Of a stretch of 60,000 bases of DNA, positions 46,108-58,269 are shown piece by piece. The DNA lies in contig WPIO01000220.1 of the NCBI GenBank assembly GCA_009760855.2, forward strand, positions 126,001 through 186,000. Reading direction: 5' to 3'. Each line of letters starts with the position of its first letter. Positions within the stretch are counted from its first letter, which is position 1. The notes under the pieces were generated by a model that saw nothing but the letters and a program-made list of their open reading frames with translations, did not search any database and was not told where the DNA came from. The position numbers and the translations under genes are program-made. This stretch comes from Cristatella mucedo. Lineage: Eukaryota; Bryozoa; Phylactolaemata; Cristatellidae.

Positions 46108-46252
46108 AAGCTGGTTTGGTCCAGTGGTTAATGTGCTAGCCACCACCAAGCTCTTGCTGAGGTCGTGGGCTCGAGCCCCGTGGCACATGTGAAGCACCTG
46201 AATAGAGATTAAGTTTTCTTAGGGTGCTATACAAATGAATTACATTTAAGCA
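46108..46252 (+). mobile_element. SINE-2, well-preserved copy
   Basis: A box tggtccagtggttaatgtgc, B-box region gggctcgagcccc, then the LINE-A-like tail gaagcacctgaatagagatt and tcttagggtgctatacaaat, ending attacattt. Very close to the copy at 17118-17262. Confidence 0.88.
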
Positions 46253-46378
46253 AAAGCTGGTTCGGGTTTTTTGGCTGCAGTAAAGAGACCACCTACGGTC
46301 AAGGTTCAAATTTACCCCAGGCTTGGGGAAGAGTTCCCAGTGGGCTTGTTGCACCCGACACCCTGCCTATTGAGAGTC

Positions 46379-46392
46379 GGGGGGGGGGGGGG
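46379..46392. repeat. Poly(G) run, 14 nt
   Basis: The longest of the G tracts in the window, inside katanin intron 1. Confidence 0.95.
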
Positions 46393-46612
46393 AGGGGTGT
46401 ATTGTTGGCCCTGCCTACTGTCACGTGTGGGGCTCTGAGTGCAGGATATGTTTTCCAACCCGCCTTGTTTTTCCTTCACTAGTACAACCCGGTTCGTCAA
46501 GCTGCTGCTGCTGCTGCTGCTGCTTGCAGTCTTAAGCAACAGCGGTCCGGAACTCTGCCGATGCTGCCAGGCTTGTGCTCTGCATTTCTGCTTCCTATCT
46601 CTCTACCTGAAG

Positions 46613-46836
46613 GCACGCGACGACCTCATGCAGGAGTACGAGATGGTCAAGGATATTAGCAGCACGCTATCGAGCTTCAAGTCGGACAGCGCACCGAGTC
46701 GCGATGGTGAGGGCGAGTTGCTACGGCGACGGCAGCAGCAGAGCTACGACGACGAGCCGACGCGCGACCCAGACGCCTGGCAGCCGCCGACGCGCGACCC
46801 GGATGTCTGGCCGCCGCCGACGCCGGTCGAGCACAG
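46613..46836 (+). CDS. KATNA1: Katanin p60, coding exon 2 (end of MIT domain and linker)
   Basis: A 224-nt exon, phase 0 to phase 2, ending GAGCACAG before GTACAT. It encodes ARDDLMQEYEMVKDI (the 15-residue spacing to VKDI matches vertebrate katanin exactly), SSTLSSFKSDSAPS, then an Arg/Gln-rich stretch and the linker TRDPDAWQPPTRDPDVWPPP, TPVEHR. The DPDxW-PP unit is duplicated: 30-nt tandem repeats at 46757-46786 and 46787-46816 agree at 26 of 30 bases. The DPDVWPPPTPVEHRP motif is typical of animal katanin linkers. Confidence 0.92.
46757..46816 (+). repeat. 30-nt in-frame tandem duplication in katanin linker
   Basis: Two adjacent units encode PTRDPDAWQP and PTRDPDVWPP. The differences are four substitutions; two change residues (A/V, Q/P). 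Confidence 0.92.
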
Positions 46837-48410
46837 GTACATTCACCGCTGCCACTGTCGGCTTCTGCTTCTGCACGTGCACTCGGGGCAGGGCTGCACT
46901 TCTGGGGTGGGGGGCTGCGCATGGGCACCTGTGTGTGGTGCTAGGCCTTGGCAGCACCCAAACTTGGCCCTACCCAAACGTGCCGATTCGCGTGGTTGCA
47001 GTTGGCGAACGTGCCGTTTCTTGCTCCACTTGCCCCCTGACCCCGTGACAGGTCGGCCCCAGGCTACAGAGGCTTGTTCATCATAAGTAAGCTGCTGCCG
47101 TCTTTTCGTCTGAGTCCAGCTCGATGCCGGCTGCCGGGAGCACGCATGCTCGCATTCGACTCCCGACGGAGAACAGTGTGCCTCGAGGCTCGGCTCTTTA
47201 GCTCTTCCGTCGAGAAGCGGCTGCTCGTGCACGCTGCGGCGCCGCCCACAAAGCCGGCTCCCTAAGCCGGCCGAGGCTGGCCAGCCAGTGCTGTCGATTG
47301 CCTGCCGAGCTGCTTGCCACGAGTGGCTGCATGCATGTCTCGGCTCACCTTCTCCCTTCCTACTCCAGCTTCTGCTTGCTCATGATGGTAGGGTAGTAGG
47401 CAGCGCCCACTGCTTATGTGCCAGCTGCTTAAGAGTTCGGTCCAAATGCACTTTTTTGTCATGCGTCTTTGTTCGTTAGCTCTTTTTTCGTGGCATGCGC
47501 TTGCAATTGCCCAGCAACGAAGCCGCCAAGAAGAAAATCAACGCTTGAGCTGATTTTTGCCCTGCCCCCAGTGACCAATCATTGCAGTCAGTGTGGCTTT
47601 TCTGTCTGGCCCCATTTTTCTTATTGCTACGAAGATCGTTCGAGTGTGCATGTCATGCGATTGAGGAAACATGGCGAGTGCACATGGTCACTGCATGTTA
47701 GGACTGTAGAGTAAACAAGTAGTCTACCGTGCACCTGCTGACTGGAATGGCTGGTATGAAAGATGGTGTCGACTGCATGAGTAAAGATGTCGGCATTGTG
47801 ACTGTGGCATGGTGGAAGTGGGAGCGCCGAAGTTTTTTTTTATGCCCTACTGAGCAACTGCAGCCGTCTATGCAATGCTATTTGGCAAGTAGTGTATAAC
47901 AGCTTGGTATAAAGTAGCACCTTATTCATCAAGGGGCCGTCATGCTTGTGGTGGTTAAAACGACAAAGTGTTTATTTGCATGCCATTCTTTTCTTGCACT
48001 TCCACATATATTGTTTCTTGTACTGTGTGCTGTTGGTTGTATGTACAATGGTTAGTGACCGTTGCCTCTCAGGGCTGTCTGTTCGACTCCTATAGCTGCC
48101 ATGCATGGCTAATTATCGTGCCTCTAAGCAGCTCCTAAAGCTCTCTTAACCCAAAGTGAACTTTTCATGTCTTGTAAAGAGTCAATCCACCGAGCACGCT
48201 ATGTTAAAGAATTCCTTAGTTTAGCACATGAGTGACATATCACTTACTTTCATGTTTCATAAGCCTACGACTTAATGATTTGTATCTCACCATGTGAGGT
48301 GGCTAATGGGAACAGCTAGTCTTTTTAAAACTGTAAGACCCGGATACACGTAGCCGGCTTGTAGTCTTGATTTATTAAGAGTTGGAGAACCGATTTTCCG
48401 GAACCGCGAG

Positions 48411-48530
<120 letters not shown>

Positions 48531-50525
48531 AGTAGGAAGAGAAAATGGGTGTCAGTGAAGGTGAAACTTGAGTGCAACCGGGAACAAACTCAGTATATCT
48601 GAGAGCAATGGGTCGGGCTTAAACCTGGCAGATATCATGATCAATGGAGCAGCCATATTTAGGACTATGTGTAGAGGCTTGTTAGGCGATTTCTTGCACC
48701 TCCTGCTAGACGTGGGTGGCTATACCACGACAGATTGGTTCTTAAGAGCCTAAGCTAGTCTCTGTAGCATGGGCAAGGGGGGCCAGCAGGTCGTCTTGAA
48801 TGGGCGTGTGGGGAGCCAAGCTGCCTGACATGCACGTTTTTATGATTGGCTGCCTTTGGAAAATAGGTAAAGATCTAGACCTTTCCTAATCATGACCATG
48901 CCTGTGCTCCTTTATAACTGTAAAGTTGATGAGTGGTATGCTTTTTGAAGAAAGTCATCACCAAAACAAGTTGATGATTGTCTGGCTACTAATGAACTGA
49001 TTATACTCACCTGATCTTGGAACTATAGCGTGCAGTTTTAGCATCTTCAAGGAATGACTGGTACTACATGTACTACACGTGTAGTTTGATCATATCTGCC
49101 GGTATGCAGGACCTCTGTTGCAAGACAAGCACCAATTCTCTGCCCGACCTGCTCCTGAGGATGTAAATAGCCTGTTGACTTTATTGCCATAGTGCAGAAT
49201 GCTGACTTTCATAATCTAGCAGCTTAAAAATATGAAAATTGGATTTATACTGCTGATGGCATACCGAGTCAGCATTAACCGTCATGGCAAAGTGGGGGTT
49301 CATGAATTCATTGTGACTTATTGGTGGTCGAAAACCACCAGCTCACTGTGCTTGGAATAGCCTTTTTCATAGCTAATTTGTAGACGTTTGTTATTTTTAC
49401 AGCCTAAACAGCCTTGCAGGCACCGAGGACACAAAAGGCATTTTGGTCCCTGATGCGGGGGCATGCCATGTCAGTGTTATCCTGCTGGCAAGGCATACCA
49501 CGGGTGGGGGGTAGGTCTGGTAGGCAACTCTGTAACTGTAGAGATCCGGTGCCTGAAGTCTTGGCTTCACTCCACAAAGAGTATTGGTGACTGATGAGCA
49601 TTGGGTCAGCTGCTGCTCCTGGGGGCCAGGTGTGTGCTCTTGGCAGAAGAATTGATCCCGAGCGATTGTTTCGGCATGGTCAGCTTCTACTGGCTCACCT
49701 CAAGTACTGCCAGGTTTTTGTCTGGGCTAGCTGTCATGGAAATGGTGCCACTGCTGTGACTACAAGAGCAGGTCAGCAGTCAGCACAGATCAGCGACATT
49801 AATCATTGTAGATTCAGTTTGCTACACTTTGTCGTGTTAGAAAGCCCTCTTTAACCCTTGCATCGGCAGGGGAACCAGGAACATCTGGCTTGTCCTTTGG
49901 GTTGGTCGAGTTGCTTTTTGTCAACGGAAGCCATTCACTGGTTATCGATTACACTGAGTTAATTTGAAATACCTTTAGCTTCCTTTAGAAATCAGTAAAG
50001 GTATGGCATGAACTAACTTTTGCAGCTGATAGCCACAAACTGGCTTTAACTCTGTAGTCTTACTCACGTCATGCCCGGCCGTGTGCTGTACTGTCGGCAG
50101 TAGGTTGTATACGTTTGTGTCTGCACCGTGATGCTACTCCTGATGCTTTTGGCAAGTTGCCTAAAAACCAGATTATAAAAAAATTCTCGGCAGACGCCTT
50201 CTTGTCTTGGTAGTAGGATCGAAACTCGGTTTGCCCCTTCCAAAGGGGACATTGAAAGTTGAAATGAAAAGCTAGTAACTCGCCCTCGACATTGGCCAAG
50301 TAACCTCTGGTTGCAGACTCTCAACTGTTTTATGCCTGCAAGGTTTTGGCGGTCTGTTTTATCCACTGGTTCGGAGGGCACTTCAGGTCTGCATCACTGT
50401 AGACGTTCTCATCTACTGTTCACTGCTCGTTTTATAGCTCAAAAAGTGTGGGGCACTTGGCATAGTGCTCGTGCTCAGTTAAAGCCTCGTGCCTGGGTGA
50501 CATGGGGCCAGCCAGCTATCATTGT

Positions 50526-50737
<212 letters not shown>

Positions 50738-50888
50738 CTAGCTTTCTAGCAGTGTTCCTTCTGGTAAAGTCTCCTGCGGTCACGTGGGATTAGCCATTCG
50801 CGATCGAACTACTCCTTGCTGTTGGCTTTCCGGCAGCAATGCCTCTGGTAGCCTCCTCGCTGAATGCCAGCTCGGCTGCTTCCTGCAG

Positions 50889-51254
50889 GCCTGGGCCTAA
50901 CATTCTCGGTGGAGTTAAGGGAGCCCCTCGGCCGTCCGGCCAGAGCCGTTCGTCAGCAGCTGCAGCGCCGGCAGGTGCTGGAGCCGCGAGACGCACTGCC
51001 GACAAACAGGGTGCGAAGCCCTCGAACCAGGACGATCGATCTTCACGGCAGCAGCAGGCAGGAGCAAAGGGTCGCGACGATCGGGGCGCTCGGCCGCGCA
51101 AGGACCCGGCAGCAGGTGGTGGGGCAGAAGCAGCAGCAGTGGCAGGAGGCCAGGACGGCAATGGCGAGAAGAAGTTCGACGGCTCGGGCCACGACAAAGA
51201 TCTCGTCGAGCACCTCGAGCGAGACATCGTGCAGCGAAACCCCAACATACACTG
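50889..51254 (+). CDS. KATNA1: Katanin p60, coding exon 3 (low-complexity linker and pre-AAA region)
   Basis: A 366-nt exon, phase 2 to phase 2. The acceptor after gcttcctgcag is the one that keeps the frame: an upstream AG at 50835-50836 would lead to an early stop. It encodes [20 protein letters not shown], an Ala/Gly/Ser-rich stretch, a polar basic region ([20 protein letters not shown]), a second Ala/Gly-rich stretch, and the conserved katanin element [29 protein letters not shown] just before the AAA domain (vertebrate form: NKFDSTGYDKDLVEALERDI). The tryptophan codon is split TG/G across the next intron. The linker is about 45 residues longer than in human katanin. Confidence 0.93.
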
Positions 51255-51619
51255 GTGAGTTGCCGCCTACTGCAGCAGCAGCCGGAGTGAGCATCAGTAA
51301 CCGCAGCAGTGCGCTGGCCGCTGCCATGCCCGGCCCCACCCCGAGCGACGGCAGTGCTACAGCTGCTGCTGGCGCCGGTGCACGGCAGAGCAGCCTTACC
51401 ATGTCGACCTGGTGCTGGCCCTGTCGGGCTAGTGCAAGTGCGAGCTTGTGTGTGCTAGCATGCTGGATTTATTGAAAGCAGCATCAACTGCTTGTGGACT
51501 CGTGCTTCGAGCAAATTGCCCAGCGATGACCGGCGGCTTGACCGTGCCACCGTGCTGTCATTGCTGGCCCTCAGCTACATTACAGTTGCAGGACGAGTAA
51601 CAATGCCCGTGTCAAGGTC

Positions 51620-51687
<68 letters not shown>
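51620..51687. repeat. (TG)n microsatellite
   Basis: About 33 TG units. Confidence 0.97.
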
Positions 51688-51688
<1 letters not shown>

Positions 51689-51894
51689 TGCCGTTTTCTG
51701 TCGGGCAAGCTCGCGATGTATTCCAGCTGTCTGTGGCTGCTGCCTCTCCGGCCTTGAGGACTAAGTAGGTTGGAATGCTGGACAATGTTCTCGTGGGCTC
51801 TCAAAGTGTAAGCATCTTTCTAGCCCACCGCCTACATGTCATGCTCAACATAAAAAGCCCATGGAGAAGCAAGTCCTAGTCTGCAGTAGTGTCA

Positions 51895-52420
51895 AGTAAA
51901 CCATTGGCTGAAAAAATTCAGGATTGCTTAAGTAAGGACACCGAGATCAAGGGTGTCTATGCATTCGTGACATCAGTGGCTGTAACTTGTTACTCGAAGG
52001 TCTTCCTGCGTGTGCATTATGAAGCTTAATGGTGATGCAAAACTCTGTTCTAGGCTTGCCCTATGTAACCTTCTCAAAGGCCGAATCGCACCACTTTTAG
52101 CCGACCACTAACCAAGCTTAAATCCTTTAGAGACATGCATTCAGCTCGTGCGCTTCCTAAGCTTGGGACATACCACTGACTGAAATCACATCTTCTGATT
52201 TGACATTTAAAAAGCTGAGAAGACACATATTGCTTGCAATATTTGCTCCTGCCGTGAGAATGGTCATGTATGTGCCTTTGCTGAAATTGTGAGTGTTATC
52301 ATTAATTATTTGCCATGCTTCCCTTATTCTTTAAGGGTGCTATACACGTTTTTATAATGGCAATGATTATAATTATTTACATATGCAACAATACATGCTC
52401 ACAGCAAAGGCATAATTTTG
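51895..52420 (+). mobile_element. LINE-A 3' fragment, decayed
   Basis: Starts near gtctatgcattcgtgacatc (VHAFVTS region) and runs to a tail ctttaagggtgctatacacg. Confidence 0.7.
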
Positions 52421-52522
52421 TTGGTCACTTTGTGTTATATGTAATATTGGCTGACTATTGCTATTATTGCTACTATTGCTTTTATTGGCTGACTATTGCT
52501 ACAATTAGTTGACAGCAAGAAT

Positions 52523-52692
<170 letters not shown>

Positions 52693-52764
52693 GGAAGTGG
52701 GGAAGAAGAATAACAAAGAGAGTCAGACAGGCACACACACATACATGTGCACTGTGTTTCCTGC

Positions 52765-53065
52765 AGCCACATTTCACCTACTTCTTGCCTACCTGCAGCA
52801 GCTTTTCATCAAGCAGCTTATCGACTTTTAGTTTTCATCTATCGCTTTTAGGTCTCTTCATTCTCCGGCCTACCTATATGAACTACTTTCCAATCAAACT
52901 ACAGATAATACCATCATTTCATTAAAGTCATTTAGCTGTGCCTCTCAAAGTCTAGGGAAAACCTGCTAATAATTAATTCATATGCTTCTTAAGCTTGGAA
53001 CTCGTTCCCGGCTGATGTCTTTCTCACCCCAAGTTAATGACGACGTTTAAAAAAGAGCTAAGAAT
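52765..53065 (+). mobile_element. LINE-A 3' fragment, decayed
   Basis: Landmarks: acatttcacctacttcttgc, agcttatcgacttttagttt, ttaggtctcttcattctccg (the LLADLHWLPVKQRIDFK..RSLHS region). Confidence 0.7.
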
Positions 53066-53079
53066 AATAATAAGAATAA

Positions 53080-53801
53080 TAATGATAATGCACTTGCCTC
53101 ACAGAACTAAATCTCTTTCTAGGCGCTTTAATTTGCTGCAAAGGGAAACGTGATTGAATGGTGAGTAATATCATGCTTGATAAACAACATGAATAGCATG
53201 ATTAGGGGTGACATGCACAGGGTCAACATGCAAGTTTGTTTAGTGGCAGCATTTACAGTGTCAGCACGGATAAGCACATGGAGGACGAATCACAGGGACA
53301 CACTAAATGCTGTCCTAAATAGGTGTTTTTAAGTTCTTTTTAAATGTGGTCAAGTCAGGGGATGTTGTGACGCATGTCGAGAGGAGTGAGTTCCAGGCTT
53401 TGGGAGCATACGAACTAAATACACGGTCTCCAAAGCATTTGAGGTTTTGTATGAGGTATTGGTAGACTGTTGGATTCCGAAAAGCAGGTACGATGCTTGG
53501 CCTGGTGGGGAGTAAATCTGAGAGATAGGCTGGAGCCAAAGAATGAAGTGACCTAAAAGTGAGCGACAAAGCCTCGAATCCAATCTGTTGCTTGACTGGT
53601 AGCCAGTGCAGGTCGGCGAGAAGTGGTGTCATGTGTCAACTGTGACGCTTACGACAGACAAACCTAGCTTCGGAGTTATGCAACTGCTGTAGGTGCCTGA
53701 TTGCACATGCCGGTAGGCCAGCAAATAGTGAGTTACAGAAGTCAAGACGAGATGTCACAAATGCATAGACCAACCTAGACGTCGTATCCTTGTCTAAACA
53801 A
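53080..53801 (-). mobile_element. LINE-A antisense, 3' part of element split by LINE-B
   Basis: Tail near 53085-53130. The frame at 53632-53315 encodes LLADLHWLPVKQQIGFEALS, RSLHSLAPAYLSDLLP, YAPKAWNSL. The element stops at the target-site duplication taaacaa (53795-53801) and resumes at 57348. Confidence 0.92.
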
Positions 53802-56800
53802 TGAGCTGTTCTCGGATATGCTACACAAAACAGGACCTGCTTAGCATAAGGTGTAATGTCGCCATTAGTCGATACCTCCGGTGGGTCAGTGAGAACCTTC
53901 CTGCATCCCGTGTTTGCCCTATCAACAGCTCGGCTATCAAACCTACAACCTGTGAGTTTAAAGCACTGAATAATACTTGTTGAGGTAGTAGCTCCCCTGC
54001 CGTGGCCCAGCACTTTGTGAAACGTCGACCGGCGGCCGTTACTAAGGTCCAATTCAAATTCGAAGGGCCCGCGTTTGCCGGGCCCTTAACATGCCGACGT
54101 GAATACAAGCTGCTTCAATGCCGTCGCCCAGTTGTTGGACAGCCTCTTAAATTCCGCTTACTAAATGTCCACTCGCTAAAAACCAAGGGGTTGCTTATCC
54201 GCAATCAGGTGGTTCAGGAGAAGCTAGATGCATTTCTACTTACCGAAACTTGGATGACGCCTTGTTTCAGTAGCTGTATATCTGAGACCACTCCACCTGG
54301 GTTCTCATTCTATCAGTCCATGCGTTCTGACATGGTTGTTGGTGGGGTTGCAATTGTTGTTCGTGAATCGTCTGGCTATAAGATATGCAATTTTTGCATG
54401 GGCCATCGTTTGAATCGGTTGCAATCAGGTCATCAAAGACTGTGCCTCTCACTGTTGTGATATACCGGCCTCCCTCTGGCTGTCTAAACTTGTTTATAGA
54501 GGAGTTTTCAGAGTTCTTCGCTAAAATATTTTAATAAATAAAAAAGTAAATACTAGCTGGTTTAACAGCCTCTTTTTGTATAGCAACAGAAGAGCCTTAC
54601 GGCTATCACCACCGCTTGCAGTGGCAATACAGGATTGCCCACCGAAGGATTCGAACCCACGACCTCGGGGCTGGGGTCTTGAAAAGCAACCGCCTTACCT
54701 AGTGAGCTATTGTGGCTCACCTATTAATGTTTGACAGGCCGTTACGGATTTTAGCGGACTTCAATATTCACTTTGACAACCCTAGCAACAGCCAGGTCTG
54801 CTCATTTCTTGACTGTCTGGAGAATTTTGGTTTGGTCCAACACGTTGATCATACCACCCACGTCGGTGGGCATATTCTGGATCTCGTGATCACTAAGGAT
54901 GTCCTCCCCACTGACCTTGTGGTGTGCCCACTGACCCTCTCAGATCATTGTTTGGTCTCGTTTGCCGTTCCTGCTTTCTTGTACGTACAGGGTAATGTTG
55001 AACATATTAAGCGACGTAACTTACAAAGCATTGACATAGACAAGTTTTTGAAACCTGTTTGTGGTGCAGGTCTTCTTGATCTGCATTCATAATCGGCAGG
55101 CAGCCTCGATACCCTCACTGATGCAGTGAACATGACACTCAGTAGTGCTCTTGACAAGCATGCTCCCGTTCATTCTATCCGTGTACAAAGTCGTGGAGGT
55201 TCCTTTAAATTTACATAAAAATTCCTAAAAATGCACCAGGTTAAGCTCATGCTTGAACATCGCTTCAAGAAATCGGGGTCTGATGCAGATCTAGTCAATT
55301 TCAAAAACTTCCTTCGAGTTTGCACCCGAAAGCTTAAAAAAACCAGGGCTTCTTTTTTTATCCGAGAGCTGAATTCCTGCCAGTCGGACCCTAAACAGAT
55401 TTATAAGACAGTAAAGCATTTACTGACCAATGCTGAAAGGTCGGACTCCCCAGATGTTAAGGGCTCAGCCAAAAAGTTGTCAGCCTTCTAGATTGAAAAA
55501 ATTGCACACATTCGTGCCTCCATAAAGCTGCTTTCGACTAAAGCAATGGCTGATCCTCAACCCGTGACCATCCTTAAAAGGTTCTCCGAGGTTTCTGCAT
55601 GCGACATGGCTACCTTAATAAGGACAAGCAAAACGAGCTCGGCTCCTGAAGACCCTATACCATCATCTCTGTGGTCCTCACTGACAGACCAACTTAGCCC
55701 CGCCATAACCGAGATTTGTAATGCTTCTTTGGGAAAGGGGGTGGTCCCCAAGTCCTTCACATTGGCAATCGTTAGACCCATACATAAAAAGCCTGGATTA
55801 GATTCAGAGGTCTTTGCAAACTTTCGCCCAGTTCCCTTCTTTCTTTCTTGTCAAAGATTCTTGAAAAAATTGTTGCTAAGCAGCTGGTTGAACATATCGA
55901 AAAGAATGGAATGTCAGAAACGTTTCAATCTGGGTTCAAGAGGCAGCATTCCACTGAAACTGCTCTCCGTGTTAACAATGACATTCTACTTGGCAATCAT
56001 GACATGAATGTCACCGTCATAGCTCGGCTAGATCTGCCAGCTGCCTTCGACACCATTGATCACGATGTTCTACTTGAGCGATTGAGAGCAACGATCGGTC
56101 TGGCAGACTGCACTGGCATGGTTTAAATCATACTTGTCTGATCGTGTTCAATCCGTGACGTGTGGGTGGGGGGTCAGGTCTCACACGCAAGAAGGGTCAC
56201 CTGTGGAGTCCCTCGAGGTCTGTACTCGGTCCCTTACTGTTCTCCATTTATACTCAACCTCTGGGAAAATTGATTAAGGCCCATGGAATAGGATATCACT
56301 TCTATGCTGACGATACTCAGTTGTATTTGTCATTTAAACCGTCGGAATCTGCTGCAGCAACTGAGAAACTGAATGCTTGCCTTGCCGACATTCAATCCTG
56401 GATGTCGGAAAACTTCTTGAAACTGAATGATGATAAAACTGAACTGCTGCTCATAGGACACCCTAAGCGTGTGGCTGGATCAAAAGGCTTTGCTGTTCTA
56501 ATAGGTGATGCTGTTGTGCGACCATCACCACGTGCTCGAAATTTAGGTGTCGTTTCGACAGCTGCTTCAAGTTTAAAAGCTTCATTCAGAAGACTGCTTC
56601 AGCAGCTAGCCATCGCGTTCGATCCCTATCCAAGATTAGGAGCTGTCTTCCACAGTGGCTTGCAAAAAATTTAACTAGCTCCTCAGTTCTGTCTCAGCTT
56701 GATTATTGCAATTCCCTTTTTGCTGGGCTACCAAAGAAAGCAACTATGCCATTGCAGTTGACTATGAATATGGCTGCAAAGCTAGTCTTCAAATCCCAGA

Positions 56801-57347
56801 GATTTGAGCACCTGTCTCCTTTGCTTAAAGAGCTCGGATGGATGTCGGTTGAGCAACGAATACAGAGCTAAGTTCTTACACTGACCCACAAGGCCCACCA
56901 CGGCTTGGCTCCTGCGTACCTAGCTGAACTGTTGCATTAGTTTCAGGCTGTTCGAGCCCTCGGATCCTGTATGGACAATAAATTAACTGTTACATTCCTC
57001 CGCGTAAAGACTGTTGGCGACAGAAGCTTTAGCTCTGCAGGTCCTAGACTGTGGAACTCGCTTCCACAATTCTTATGCAACGACAGCTACTCTTCTGCTG
57101 CCGACTATGGCTCATCCTTTTCAGCAGTCCTGAGCTGCTACTTCCATGCTACTTTCTACGTCAACTGCTCTCCTGACTCTGCTATGCTCCCCACTTTCTC
57201 TTTGTTGCGTGAGACGAAGTCTGTTAGCTACCGAATGAGTACCGAGAGCCGCTTAGGCTGTGAGAGGGCTATACACAACTTTCCTGCGTAACACCCACTT
57301 AGTCTTTATGACTGTGTGGAGTTCAGACGGCGATGCATTACATTATA
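53802..57347 (+). mobile_element. LINE-B, 3.5 kb, endonuclease and reverse transcriptase remnants
   Basis: A second LINE inserted into LINE-A with 7-bp duplications (taaacaa at 53795-53801 and 57348-57354). Domains in order: endonuclease (54130-54980) with LLNVHSLKTK, LTETWM (catalytic Glu), LADFNIHFDNP (Asp/Asn) and the SDHCLVSF motif (Asp/His); a linker; the RT (55546-56660) with [65 protein letters not shown] and YADDTQLY (YADD at 56303-56314), [18 protein letters not shown]; then VGDRSFSSAGPRLWNSLPQF and 3' UTR. Stops and frameshifts occur throughout, and a SINE-1 sits in the endonuclease region. It is not autonomous. CR1/L2-like; family not further resolved. The 5' end may be truncated. 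Confidence 0.92.
54531..54718 (-). mobile_element. SINE-1 inserted in LINE-B
   Basis: On the - strand: tagctcactaggtaaggcgg (A box), gggttcgaatcc (B box), ggcaatcctgtattgccact, gcaagcggtggtgatagccg, taaggctcttctgttgctat, aggctgttaaaccagctagt and an AT-rich end. It splits the endonuclease frame between the IVVRESS and LADFNIH segments. Confidence 0.9.
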
Positions 57348-57830
57348 TAAACAAGCCCGAATTTGGGCAATGTTATGTACTTGAAACTAGGCAGACTTGA
57401 TTGTGGAGCTGATGTGGTCGTCTAACCAGAGGTCACTTTGGAACATGACACCTAGATTTTGAGCTGATTCAACAGGAGATATGCTGTCAGAGCCAATTAT
57501 GAGTGTTAGCCTTTCCAATTTCTGAATCACATTGGGTTTGCTCATAACTAGTAAGTTAGTTTGATCGTTGTTTAGTTTAAGAAAATTTTCTGCCACCCTG
57601 ATGCAGATGTCTTCAATACATGCAGCAAGGGAGTTGAGAGAATTCGAGGTGCTCGAAGGCTGGGAGGGATGAGAGCAACGGTATAACTGAGTGTCATTCG
57701 CATAGAAGTGAAAGCCTAGATTGTGCTTGGCAATCACATCAGCAAGAGGGAGAGTATAAACCGTGTAAAGGACCGGACCTAGCACGGGGCCCTGAGGTAA
57801 CCCACATTTCAGAGGTACCTCGGATGATAC
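57348..57830 (-). mobile_element. LINE-A antisense, RT part of element split by LINE-B
   Basis: Resumes after the duplicated taaacaa. The frame at 57785-57387 encodes GPVLYTVYTLPLADVIAKHN, FHFYANDTQLYRC (YADD changed to YAND, so the second catalytic Asp pair is damaged), FLKLNNDQTNLLVMSKP, ESAQNLGVMFQSDLWLDDHI. Confidence 0.92.
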
Positions 57831-57837
57831 TTTCCTG

Positions 57838-58010
57838 TTCCTAACAGCATTTGGTTGGCCTTCGTGTCCTTTGAGTGCTTGTGCAAGCTGACAGTGTTCA
57901 TGGTGACACTATCCGATTCACACGCTTGCTTTCGCACTTATGAAGTGCCGAGAAAGATAAATACTAATCTCTGGGCTTTAGCCAACTGCCTTATTATTAG
58001 TGGTAGTAGC
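57838..58010 (+). mobile_element. Possible LINE-A 3' UTR fragment
   Basis: Weak match: cgtgtcctttgagtgcttgt, aagctgacagtgttcatggt, then a tail-like aagtgccgagaaagataaat. Confidence 0.4.
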
Positions 58011-58121
58011 AGCAGCAGCAGCTTAAAGTGCTGAGGAACCCATCTGCCATAGATTAATTCAGTCGGGATGTACAGCTCATGCTTGCTGTTAACTCTTCTC
58101 TCACTTATTTCGTCTATTTCT

Positions 58122-58172
58122 ACAGCCATCTGTCTGTCTGTCTGTCTGTCTGTATGTCTGTATGTCTGTCCA
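58122..58172. repeat. (TCTG)n microsatellite
   Basis: About twelve TCTG units with TATG interruptions. Confidence 0.95.
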
Positions 58173-58269
58173 TCTGTCACTCTTTTATGCTTTTCATTTT
58201 CTCTGTCTCTTATCTCGTCTCATCCGTCTTTTCCTCTGTCTTACAAACAGCTTTAGGAATAAGACTACC

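Larger units (their letters stand above)
45774..46612 (+). other. Katanin intron 1 (coding), with SINE-2
   Basis: GTGAGT donor; acceptor tctctctacctgaag. It contains SINE-2 (46108-46252), a 14-nt poly(G) run (46379-46392) and a short CTG run (46501-46524). Confidence 0.85.

Noticed and set aside
46677-47265. Several - and + strand frames overlapping katanin exon 2
   Set aside because: Shadows of a GC-rich coding exon and its intron; the exon frame itself is fixed by katanin similarity and splice phases.
50837-50888. Upstream start of katanin exon 3 at the AG at 50835-50836
   Set aside because: With the phase set by exon 2 this acceptor reads into a stop after about 20 codons; the AG at 50887-50888 preserves the frame and the PVEHRPGP motif.
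54640-54718. tRNA gene suspected from A and B boxes (also at 36172, 25860, 17118 and 46108)
   Set aside because: The tRNA-like part cannot fold as a complete tRNA and is always joined to a SINE body or LINE tail.
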